Assembly (NCBI GenBank): GCA_018343915.1
Contig: JABRWF010000002.1
Coordinates: 4,898,001-4,962,000 of the forward strand
Direction of reading: 5' to 3'
Source: Agroathelia rolfsii
Taxonomy: Eukaryota; Basidiomycota; Agaricomycetes; Amylocorticiales; Amylocorticiaceae
DNA length: 64,000 nt
Shown: positions 25,210 through 36,079 of the stretch, one piece after another
How the letters are laid out: each line of letters opens with the position of its first letter
Numbering within the stretch: position 1 is the first letter of the stretch
The notes under the pieces: model-generated
What the model saw: only the letters and a program-made list of their open reading frames with translations
What the model was told of the DNA's origin: nothing
The model's database searches: none
Position numbers and translations under genes: made by a program

Positions 25210-25862
25210 TAAGCGGGTTATGTACTAATAGATTAAAGCTTAGACCTACCACCTGAATGATAAGGGAAAAAAAAAAGTTATTTTGAAATTGTAAAGATAA
25301 TTCTATATGATCGCCCTACAGCCATGTGTCCAACAGTACTCTCAGCTACTGTGTAGCTTGCCTAGTCGCATTCAAACGGCCGGCCGACGTTCTCCACAGT
25401 TGGTACCATTCCTTCTCTTCCCTTTTGCATCCCATCGACTTACATGTACCCCTACCATCTCTGATGATAACATACTATAAAGATTACCTCATATTTTTTA
25501 TTAAGTTTTTTTTACCCGGTAACAGACACTTACAGATGATATTATCAAAGCAAGAATGCAAAGTTCGCTATAGCATATCCCGCATGATTTTTCGACTAGA
25601 TTTGCAATATCCCATAACTAGCGTTCTCACTAATTAGAGAAATAATGACGGAGAACTGTACGGAAGAGAAAACGCTTAGCAGAGTATCTCTAGCGAATGA
25701 GCTGACAAGTGCTATCCTTGTAGCCTCGTGACATTCAGTTAAGAGTAAATTAATTACTATTTAGCAATGCTAAGCAGCGGATGATTACACCATGAAGTAA
25801 CTGACAAGTACATAAGAAACAGAAAAACATCTCGGCAACACTCGTGGCTTCTTGGGAAGCTT
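25210..25862. other. Convergent spacer between hydrolase copy 1 and fungalysin
   Basis: About 650 bp of 3' flanking DNA for two convergent genes. A frame at 25326-25637 (+) has no recognised motif. Confidence 0.45.
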
Positions 25863-28697
25863 CTAATCCACCTTTTTCGCGCAAGAACTCGGGACTTTGT
25901 ATCCATTCTTACGACCGAATATTCCCCACGCCTGGCGACTCTCCACGCTGGCATCGCGGCCCAAGCCACGCTCGGCAAACCCGGCCCAGATCTCGCACTT
26001 GTTCTCGCCGCCGGTGAGAGCCTTATCAGCTTGGATAATGGCATCACGAGCGCTAAACATCGAGGGCTGACACGGTTGGAGTTTCATTGCATTGATGACG
26101 AGCCTGATTTAAGAAAAAAAAAAAAACGAGAGAGAAATAATTAGATAAGTGTTCTTTCCATGAGATCTACAAGCAAGAAAAAAAAACACAAACACTTACT
26201 GGATCATGAGCGTATTTCCATGAATAGGAACCAAAGGCTTCTCCTTGCCTGTTGGAGTGTACTCGCGCGGACGATAAAATTTGCCCTCGGGCACCTTCCC
26301 ATCCTCGAGCGGCTTGGGAGGGAAGAGCGTGTCCGATAATCCATGCTTCTTGACCAGACGCTGTGCGACGGTCCAGAGCATCTCCGCCCATACTTGTCCG
26401 GTGCAGTATTTCCCCATGTGTTCGCTCTCGTTAAGTAACTCAAACATCGAAGGGTTTTTTTCGTGATTCTGAGGAGGACGTAGTGGGGTTTTTTTTTTTG
26501 ATGATGATGAGTAGGATATCATATCGATGAATCGTGTGTATAATGACGTTGTTATGCTGATTAAAAGACTTACAACAGTGTATGGGAAGTGACGGCTACC
26601 CTTCTCATTGTTTTCGACCCAAACGCCCATAGGATATTCGGAACGTTGGCTTTGTACGGTGCTGCGGACCATAGTAGCCATAAAGTCTAGTAAAAGGAGC
26701 GTAAGCTATGGCGCATCGACCATGCAATAATCTCCGTGCTGAACGTACCACTCCATCCTTCGTCCATACCCTCAGAATCAGTCCAGCGGAGACATTTGAC
26801 ATTGGCGGGGCCACCGGTCAGACGATTGCTAAGCCCGTGGGTGAGCTCATGGATGACGACGCCTGAATCCAGAGCGCCATCACGGAATGGCATGACCTCT
26901 TTCCAGAGGTGTATCACGCAGTGGGGGCTCTGACCGTCAGGCGTAGTTGTGAAGAAGGCACCATTATAATCCGAACCGTCCTGCGCGTTGATGATCACAG
27001 CGTCTTTGTCGCACCCGCCGCGCCCAAAGTTGTGCTGCTGGAAGTTACCGGCTTGCTCATCAAAACCGTAACGGTAGAATAGGTCGTGGACCATGTTGGC
27101 GGTGTAGAACAGCTGGGTTACAGTGGCGTTGATGTAATTGTTCGCTTCTTCAACGGCCCCGTCAATTTCAGTGCTCTTGGGATCGTAATCGTAATCGAAA
27201 GCAAGGCTTGCACCGGCATCGGGGCGGTACCTGTCAATCCAGGCTTCCGAGTCCTCCTTTTCTTCCACGCCTTTCCAATTCTCTTGGACAAATACCTAAA
27301 GAAGATATAATAACGTTTAGCATGCGATCTGAATCATTTCAAAATGAGGTATCCGGCGACTTACGTTATTGCCCCAGGTGGTAGTAGTCTTTTTCCAGAA
27401 CTCGCCACTCTCCGGCTCAAGATAAAGTTCCGAAGGATCTTTCGTATACGGCAGAGTGTGCCAACCCACGGGACTCGCGAGCAAGTCGGTATTCTCAGAC
27501 TCGATGGTTCGCTCGCCCTCCAAAGGATCATTGAGGCCCCACTTGAAGACCTTGTACGTAGCAGGTTTCCTCTCGGCCGGCTCCTCAAGCTCGTGCGTAG
27601 GGGCATCGGAAGCCCAATCGGCCACGGAGATGATACGGTGAGGGGCGTATGCAGAAACGGACGTTTCATACCAGTTACTGGCCATCTCTACCTCGAACTA
27701 TTGATAAGAAGGTTGTGAGCAAACAAAAGTAGAATTATAAAAGTGTATGACAATGCGCATACCGTCCAAACGGGGTGAAGTTTGACACGATCATCCACAA
27801 GCACCTGCGCGTAGGCAAAACGTGCCTTTACCGGGGATAGAGCACCGGGGACATTGGAAATCAGTTGAATCGTAGTATGGCGGCCTTGGATGGACAAGTG
27901 CTCAAAGGAAGACTCCAGGGAATCAACAAGAGAGTTGTACTGCGATTGGATATATTCCGCCACGGATGGACTGGGCGTAGCGCTGAGCATAAACTGCAGC
28001 AACGGGCTACGTGGGTCAAGGACGAGGGTCCCCTGCTCTTCAGGACTGAGGATCGACACGGGAGAGCAATGGTGCTCATAGGTGCGCCTCAATGGGATAG
28101 GCGCTTTCTTGTCAGATCCGTGAAAGACGACTTGCCCAGAGCCGGAAAGAAGCTGCTGCTCTCCATGTGCGGAGAGCTGTTCAGATAATTGCTTGCAATA
28201 CTCGCCATGAGGATCCACACTCCAGGTGTCTAGGGCGGATGAAAAATCCAGCTCATTAGGGTAAAACTGCCAATGGCGATGCTCAACTACGATGATGCAA
28301 TAAGTTTGAGATAATGTAACCGCACCGAGTTACCATACGAGATGACGATGCCGTCATGGATGTTAATATTCATGTCGCCATCAACAACTTCAACGCCGTT
28401 GACGAGCTGGCGTACATAGATGTGACTAATGCCTGTGTTCTTGTCCGTATACGAATCCTCTCGAATATAGTACGAGTTTACATCAAATCCGGTCTGCTCT
28501 TCGATGAAGATGCGGGCCACATTTTCTGGAGATGTTTTGATGCTCTCAGCACGGAAGCCACCGAGGCGTGAGCTGGGTGCAGTGTCAAAGACAGCATGGG
28601 GAAGGACGGGACCAAAGGCCAGCGACTTGCGCTGCTGGGCGACCGCCGAACTAGCGAGCCCGGTAATGAGAAGTGAAATGAGAAAGTGAGAGCGCAT
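25863..28697 (-). CDS. Fungalysin (M36) secreted zinc metalloprotease
   Basis: About 800 residues in eight exons; every join reads in frame. The order is signal peptide (MRSHFLISLLITGLASSAVA), FTP-type propeptide (YVRQLVNGVEVVDGDMNINI, region ~85-110), a long pro-region, then the catalytic domain from roughly VFVQENWKG. The zinc site HELTH lies in VVIHELTHGLSNRL, and the third ligand Glu in SEGMDEGWSDFMATM. The C-terminal helical domain ends RQAWGIFGRKNGYKVPSS. Fungalysins are made as zymogens and degrade extracellular proteins such as collagen, elastin and plant chitinases. It sits between two copies of a secreted hydrolase on the opposite strand. It looks intact. Confidence 0.93.
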
Positions 28698-29648
28698 TTT
28701 GGGTTGTTACCAGACGTCCTGGAGGCCAGCAGCAGCATGTCCTCTGGCCTATATACTGCGTCTTTCATCAAAAAGGAATTTTTGAAGAGACGCGAATAAG
28801 ACAAGACTAGGAGACTAGAAGCTGGACACCACTGACAGCGTCGCTGATATTTCTTGATTGAATGACAGCCGCGGGCCCGCATGTGTTGATGCCGACAACT
28901 GCGCCAAATAGTCGCTAATGGCACGGAGGTGGGGAACACCCGTGTGATAGACGACTTGAAGTAGCACGCAACTCCATGACCTGTTATTGTGTTAGGAATT
29001 GTGAACCGGATAGCGCCCGGTGTGAGCGTCACGTGCCAAAGGGTTGGTACGCAAGATGGGATTGCAAATTGTGGAATTGTTCTTCATACAAACCATCCAT
29101 TTTGTCGCACACACACGTCTTCTCGTTTTCGCGCAGTTGTGCCGTTAATTCTTATATTCCTACCTTTTACTGTCGCTGATTTTATTCACTCCAATACTAC
29201 CGGTGATTCTGAGTGCCCCACTTCCTCCGCATGCCCGTTGAAGACTTGGGTGGACTAGACCCCTACTAACTAGCCTTGTGCGGCTTATGAGACTTGAATA
29301 GATACCTGATAGGCTTTCCTGAAATATGGAAGTTTTAATCATGGTGTCGAAGACAGAGAGTCCATCGATGCCTGATACATGGGCGTCCAGGAGCGTGCAT
29401 AAACGAACGCCATGGCGTGAGAAATGCCGACTCAGACCGGCATCCAAGCCTCTTCTCGGTCACCGGCATGCATCATCTACCATGTTTAATATCCTCAGAT
29501 GGAGTAGTAATAGTAATCTCCACTGGCAGGAGGTTGGATGCTGCGGATCAAACCACGCAATCATGATGCACGCAGGCATGCTCCAGAACAATTCAGAGAT
29601 CTACAACAACATTCCCTTGTAACTTGAAGTTTCTCAGCCACCACGATC
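28698..29648. other. Divergent promoter region: fungalysin / hydrolase copy 2
   Basis: About 950 bp between two divergent starts. It should carry both promoters. I see no clear TATA box or repeat. Frames on either strand are unconvincing. Confidence 0.45.
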
Positions 29649-31846
29649 ATGCTGTCGGCGCTGGTGGTAGTCTGCCTACTGGGGACTTCCTCTGCTCTTG
29701 CGACAGCTATCTCGCCTGCTCAAGTCGTCTTTCCGGAACTTTCACCTTACGAGTTATCCCATGACGTTGTCAACAAGGGTGTCTTGAGCCAAGAGTTTTA
29801 TCGCCAAATTGAATCAACAAGGCAAAAGTATGATATCAAGGGCGTTTCAATGGCCATCGTACACGCCAACGCAGACCCAGAGTATGGCTCATGGGGTATC
29901 AGCACTGAGGATGGAGACTCAGTTACGCCAGACGTTAGCACATCGAACCATGTCTACTAGTTATTTTCATATGGATTGAGTCCAACACAGGCACTCTTCC
30001 TCATTGGTTCATGCAGCAAAGCCTTCACGGCTTCCTCGATCGGCATCCTCATTGATGACTATGCTCATGGTCGTAACGTTACCCCACTTCCTGATGGCCT
30101 CGCCGAGTTTACTTGGAGCACCAAGGTGAAAAGCCTTTTACCGGATGAATGGGCACTGGCGGATGAATGGGCGACCGAAAAGGCCAACATAAGAGACATC
30201 CTTGCTCATGTATCCGGTATACCGCGGTGGGCTTCTGATCCAGTTGATTACATTGATAATGGAAATCCTCATACTGTTACTTTTACTCAGACATGACTTA
30301 TCGTACGATGTTAACGATTCACCATCTGCCATCGTCAAGAAACTGAGATATCTACGACCACGCTACGAACTGCGCGAGAAATGGTCGTACAACAATCAAA
30401 TGTATATCACGGCTGGCCACATCGCCTCTCAGCTCAGCAACTCAAGTCTCCCTGAACTTATCCGGGAACGTATATTCAAGCCGCTTAACATGTCCTCGAC
30501 TATGATGTGGCCATACAAGAACGAATCGCTTGTTGAACGAGTCTCTCAGGCTTGGCAAGTGTCCCGTCGGATTCCTGTTTGGTTTTTCAACCAGCCATCC
30601 GAAAACATTCAGGCTGCAGGAGGGATCGTGTCTAGCGCCAGAGATATGGTATCTGGTATCTCCTAACTTTCGCAGAAGCTCGAGTATTACTAACCCATTA
30701 TTTACCAGGCGAAATGGGTCCGTGTACTGTTACATAAAGGTGTCGACTCGGTCTCTAACAAGACAATCCTACCAAGACCCAGCGCATTCGACATACCTAC
30801 GACGCCCTACACTTTTGAGAGCCCTTCAGCGCTTAAAGGGTATGGCGCTGGTTGGGGCCAACAAATAATTCATGGACACAAGGTGCCTTCTTAATACCTC
30901 CATTGTCAGCCATTATCTGTCCTCACACACTACAGATGATAGAACACGGTGGTGGTATCCCCGGCTTCCTCACGGAACTAGCATTCTTTCCCGACGATGG
31001 CATCGGATTTGTGTTCATGATCAACACCATCAACGGCACAGGTCTTGTAGATATGTTTAACCAGACAGTGAAAGCTGTTCTGGGAATACAAACTGAAGAG
31101 GGCGCGGATAGGTTTGCTCTTAGAACCCTCCATGGGTTCCGTACTGTCACTCATCGCTCTGTATTAGCGCATCCGATCCTGCTGAGTCTGGGGAATTTAC
31201 CCCCGACCGCTTTCTTCCGACCACCTCGTTAGCTACCAATGCTTCGCCCATTGAGCACCCCGCGCAGCACGAGCACCAACAAGGATCTTACCAAGGCTCA
31301 CTATCTCTTCATGCGCTCGCCGGTACATACTGGAACGATGGCTACGGCGCCCTGACGATCTGCGGGCCTGAGACCATTTCCCCATACTGCCAGCGAACGC
31401 GCGCGGATTTTGCCGCCATCGACAACAATGTCGACGGCGCGCCCCAACGGTCGGACAAACAGCTTGTAGCGGCGTGGAGCAGACTCGTCACGTCGCACAT
31501 ACGACTCGTCCCGCGTGCTCATGTGGGAGGGGATGGGCCGACGAATACTAGTATCATCCCGTTCACAATGCAGCTACTGAGTATTTTCCCGAAGGGATAT
31601 GGCGCAGACAAGACGCCGTTTGCAATTGAGGAAATTATGGACATTGATGCTGAGTTTGTGCTCGGCGCCGCTGCCGCGATGTCACACTCCAACGGCAATC
31701 TGGGTATTGGTAGTGATGGTACGGATGGGAAACAGCAGCTTGAGGTCATTGGACTTGGTGTACGAGGCCTTGATCTTGCTGATGAGCGTTTGCCGGTGCA
31801 GGAGGGGTGGGATGTTTATTGGCGCAAGATTCGGCCTGATTGGTAA
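29649..31846 (+). CDS. Beta-lactamase-like secreted serine hydrolase, copy 2
   Basis: About 620 residues in six exons. Signal peptide MLSALVVVCLLGTSSALATA; then FLIGSCSKAF (Ser-x-x-Lys nucleophile of class C beta-lactamase/DD-peptidase-like enzymes), HVSGIPR joined to HDLSYD, WSYNNQMY (Tyr-x-Asn), KGYGAGW and HGGGIPGFLTELAFF (third catalytic box). A C-terminal beta-rich domain has LHALAGTYWNDGYG, CQRTRADF and a terminal GWDVYWRKIRPDW. Fungal members are serine hydrolases of mostly unknown substrate (esters, lactones or amides); antibiotic hydrolysis should not be assumed. Close paralogue of 22972-25209, but without the stop. The ATG chosen gives the signal peptide directly. Confidence 0.87.
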
Positions 31847-32711
31847 GTGGACTGTGTAAATCAAAAGCTAATACTTGCGACTCGAATGATTATGGAACTG
31901 TGGTAATGCTCTCCGTACGCTCTCCTACGACCATTTGGCGTGTAATGGTGTTCTCGGTTACTACAAAGCTTGTCGAGCCCCACCCAGACGTTAGCTAACC
32001 GTCAGTAACAGATAACACCTCTCTTTTCATCTTCGTGTGTTGCGCACTTCGTACTCTCTCATTTTAATTTTATATTTCTTTCGATGTCTCTGAGTGATGG
32101 ACATGATACCTTCGCCTAAAGCGTGACCAGTGCTTGAATCATTTTACCTACACCTATACGTCATTTTATTATGAACATAAGTGTAACACCACTGTCGAGT
32201 CGTAGCAACTCAGATTCAAGTTTTTTGATCGATTTACTCATGAACCATCTGGATCATTGTCTTTTCTTCTCTTCCCTCAAGTAATGTAATATTATGACCG
32301 GGAGTCACGTCTAATCGGAAGTTGTGAACATAGGAGCCAAATACCGAGTCCAAGCAACCTCTAAAGGCATCTGGCTAGACTCTCTTCCGTTTATCACGCT
32401 GTTTGTAACAATGGAGAGTATATGCGCCTATATGTGCTTCAGCACTACTGAAGTATATCACCAGGATGATACTGCTGATAGTCCATTCCTGCTGTATGCG
32501 GTTTTGTCTTTATTGTTGGCACATCTATTATGTGACTCGATCCTGTAGAGTGGCTGGTTTTCTCCCCGCACAGGCACTTTCTTGGCGGAAATTGACCTCC
32601 ATCCTCACCATTGTAACCTTTGAAGATAAATTTTCGCTCATGATCTACCATGCAATTTATCCTACCCCATTCTTAACGAGAAACTTATGCATGATTGTAC
32701 TAGCAAATTAT
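31847..32711. other. Spacer downstream of hydrolase copy 2
   Basis: About 865 bp between two convergent genes. Frames at 32324-32548 and 32466-32729 (+) overlap each other without motifs. No gene is supported. Confidence 0.45.
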
Positions 32712-33145
32712 TCAGAAACTAGCCGATAGTGTGGGTCCAGGTATAGGGTCTAGCGTTATGATCCGGTCAGGTTCTACGCAGGTTGTCACCATGTTAGTGT
32801 GGTAGCTTTGTTCATTCAAAGGTGTAAGTCTCTTACCAATGGTTTGAACGATGTCTGACTCCCTCAAGGATGACAAGATGTAATATGGGATGACAGCGGC
32901 AAATCCTCTGATGACGCCAGTGTATACAGACGTAACTTGGCCACCTTGAGGATGTGTTAGCTTGAATGTTGTCTCAAACAGAGACCCATGTACATACCAT
33001 TCTGATTGATCTCATCGATGTATTCCTGGATCTCCTCGTCAGTAGCGCTATCCTTGAATAATACAATGTATTTCTCTGTGGATACACATGCTGGGGATTA
33101 GCTTGGTAACAAATGACTCTGGTAAATCAACTCACGTCCTGGCAT
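32712..33145 (-). CDS. I9/PBI2-type protease inhibitor, copy 2
   Basis: Four exons encode about 84 residues: MPG, then EKYIVLFKDSATDEEIQEYI, NGGQVTSVY, RGFAAVIPYYILSSL, IEPDRIITLDP, ending LSASF. It has the same fold and intron positions as copies 1 and 3. The I9 family blocks subtilisin-like proteases, the C-terminal tail entering the active site. There is no signal peptide, so an intracellular target such as vacuolar proteinase B is likely, by family. A TATA-like TATAAGTAC lies about 75 bp upstream in a block shared with copy 3. Spacing to copy 3 is about 0.8 kb. Confidence 0.83.
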
Positions 33146-33925
33146 CTTAAGTGAGTGAAAGCGAAGTAGCTCTTGAATTTCGAGCTTCTAATGTGCTCAC
33201 AGAGGGTAGTTACATGTACTTATACCCAGGGAAAGCCATGGAACTAATGGAGAAGTGGAGAAAGGTACATACTTCCCTTGGGCTCGGCGGGAAGAAAGAA
33301 ATGAAACTCAAAGTAATATGATCTCAGAAGCTGGGCAGCTTGGCTTATATCACGCCACCGATGGCAATAGAATCATAGAACTCACATTCCGGATGTCAAC
33401 ATATCTTTTTGATAGTGGCACTTGTACTCGTGCCATCACGACTTCATGCATCAAGGTGCAATGTTTGAGCGCTTTGTATTGTAGTTTCAATTGCTATCGT
33501 GTTTCTTGAATAAAATAGATCGATCCTGTACCGATTTGCTCTATATCTATAGTACTGTAAGTATTTAATTACAACCTTGTTCTTCAGAGATATTACCTAT
33601 GATAATAAAAAATGGTAACGGCACTCCTGCCAAATTGGCGAATATTATGGCCAAAGTTTGATCATAGATCATTTCTATAGTTGCGTCCATCATATCCTTG
33701 GGTACTTGACACAATGACTGGGAACCAGTGGCAGATGCTCGTAGACGATATGGTAGATGGCATCTTGGGTGACAATTGCGATTTCTGATCGTCATGTAAA
33801 ATATCAAGATTACAATTCGCTCAAAATCTACTATGCACTTCAAGTTTGTTCCAGCTACTTTAAGTTTTTAAAGAAAAACTTTTACATGCATAATTATACT
33901 GTTGCATATCATAATCATAAACTAC
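33146..33925. other. Spacer between inhibitor copies 2 and 3
   Basis: About 780 bp. The block at 33217-33355 resembles 34481-34622 upstream of copy 3 (shared TATA region, CTTGGGC.CGGCG, GAAGAAA.AAATG, ATGATCTCA, CTTGGCTTAT.TCACG). A minus-strand frame at 33565-33843 has no recognised motif. Confidence 0.55.
33217..33230 (-). promoter_or_regulatory. TATA region of inhibitor copy 2
   Basis: On the minus strand it reads CTGGGTATAAGTAC, about 75 bp upstream of the ATG. The same core with one change occurs before copy 3. Confidence 0.5.
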
Positions 33926-34368
33926 TCAGAACCTAACTGCCGCTGTAGGCTCAGGAGGGTCTAGGGTTATAATCTGGTCAGGCTCTACACATATTGTCAT
34001 TATATCAATATAATTGCACTATTCATGTAAAATGTAGAAGAACCGTACCAATGCTCTGAGTAATGTTTGACGCCCACAAGGTCGGTAAGAGTGCGTTTGG
34101 GACGACGGCAGCAATGGCTTTGATGATATCGTACTCATACGTAACTTGGCCGCCTTGATGATGGGTTTAGTCTGAATGTCATCTCAAATCTCGAAATAAG
34201 AACTTGTGTACGTACCATTCTGATTGATCTCGTCTATGTACGCCTGGATTTCTTCGGGAGTAGCGTCGTCCGTAAACGTTATAATGTATGATTCTGTGGA
34301 TTTGCCCGGGGGGTTAGTTCAATGATGAGCTTGAACGACTTGATGGAAATCAACTCACGTCCTGACAT
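33926..34368 (-). CDS. I9/PBI2-type protease inhibitor, copy 3
   Basis: Four exons, about 85 residues: MSG, then YIITFTDDATPEEIQAYI, NGGQVTYEY, KAIAAVVPNALLPTL, IEPDQIITLDP, ending TAAVRF. First exon of three codons plus one base, as in copies 1 and 2. The 5' UTR and start context match copy 1 at 15877, while the farther upstream block matches copy 2, so all three derive from one ancestor including the promoter. The role is inhibition of a subtilisin-like protease, inferred from family. No signal peptide is present. Confidence 0.83.
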
Positions 34369-36079
34369 CGTGAGTATAGGAGATGGTTCGGGGTGGTGGT
34401 GATGGTAGTGGTAGTGGTAGCTTTGTAAATAAGACGAAGGAGCTCTATGGATTCCAATCACTGACAGAGAATAACTTCCTGTATTTATACCCAGAGTAAA
34501 TTAGGCGTGTACAGGGGAGAATGATACACATTCCGCTTGGGCCCGGCGTTACCTTGAAGAAATAAATGGAGTTCGAAGGCTACATGATCTCACAGTACAG
34601 CTCGGCACCTTGGCTTATGTCACGGAATTGATGGGATTGCATTTGAAACGTATAATCCGCGGACGTTAAACACATCGTCTTTGTAATAGTAGTACTGGTC
34701 CCCATGGGTGCAAACAAGTATCCAAATGCGCTGTACATTTTTGTTTTCCAATGTCCCCCCTCCCCAAGCCCTTTTTACTTGAAAGAAAAAAAAAATGGCA
34801 TAGTATACCGGTATGCTTTCTATAAGTCGTTGCACCTAACAATCGCTATAAAGCGAGACATATGCTGAATATAACAATGTACATACAGCCCGAGGTACGA
34901 GCACTAATAGCATTCGTCAAACTTTGATCCAAGATACAGATAACAAGACCTACTAGAAGGAAATTCCAGCTCGACCGAGACACATCACCGTGCCGTTACT
35001 GAGAAATAATGGTCCGCCGCCGGAACAGACACCCTGCGGCCCTGAACCTGAGAAACCACCATGAAAACATGAACATACATACCGTCATCGAAACGGAAAA
35101 ATCAGCCCGTGAACGCTAAACAACACCACCCAGGAATACAATACCAAGCCAATACCAAGTGGTACCAAGCATTCGCAACAACAACTCCGAACGCAAAAGC
35201 ATACAGGCGTAAGTTCACGCCATTATTCTGTGGAATGACGGTTCGGTTACTGGTAGTGTAGGTACTCCTGGTATGTAAACTCAGAAGAGACTCGGGCCTC
35301 AGAATAGATTCCGAGTCGTAAAACGTAAAAGGAAATGTAATTGTCGTACGTGCATGTGGCTACACCCAACCACCGTCTTCGACCTCGACGTAAATACAGG
35401 AGGCTAACCCACTTGAAGTTCAACTACCAGCTTTCGAGTGACTTGGCCGACTACACCTGTATATATAAAACTTTCTCAAGTGGGATATATGATTGTCGTA
35501 GTTATAACAGAAGAGAAGTGTGTCAAAACAAAAAACGTCTACTGAAAAGTAGTAGGAGGTAAAAGAAAAAGGCGGTGTGTACAGACAAGAATAGGACAAG
35601 GTAATAGGAGACACACGATGGTTCACGAGACGACAGAAGACGGGAATATGCCGTAGAGGAAATGAGGAGAAACAGGTGGTGATGGTAGAAGAAGTCTCGG
35701 GGTGGGTGTGGATGCATGCATCGATATGTACGGTAGTTATGCCAAGTTTGCCCAATCAACTAGAAATATCATGAGGATATATGAGAGGAGGAGCACGTAT
35801 GTGGTGAAAAGGTGAAGAAGAAGAAGAAGAAGAAGAAGATAGAGAAGATATAAAAAAGAAACGTGAGGAATACCTATGTACCAAACAAACTAGAGAGATG
35901 ACGGATGACGATGGAGAAGAGAATAAAAGGTGAAAAGTGAGAAAATAATATCCCTTACAGCTCCCAATCACAATCACAACAACACACGAACCAGCGATCA
36001 AATCGGAGAGAGAGAGAGAGAAACGTCGTCGTCAATCGATCAAAAGCAAGACCGAACAACCAAACCCTCAAACACCCTC
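34369..36079. other. Spacer between inhibitor copy 3 and VAC8-like gene
   Basis: About 1.7 kb. It contains the copy 3 promoter, a (GAA)n microsatellite near 35817-35841 and a (GA)n run near 36007-36020 in the 3' flank of the VAC8-like gene. No gene is supported. Confidence 0.5.
34481..34494 (-). promoter_or_regulatory. TATA region of inhibitor copy 3
   Basis: On the minus strand it reads CTGGGTATAAATAC, about 115 bp upstream of the ATG. It lies in a ~140-bp block conserved with copy 2. Confidence 0.5.

Noticed and set aside
22972..31846. Hydrolase pair as antibiotic-resistance beta-lactamases
   Set aside because: The SxxK/YxN/HGG boxes define a broad serine-hydrolase family in fungi with secretion signals and an extra C-terminal domain; no evidence for beta-lactam hydrolysis.
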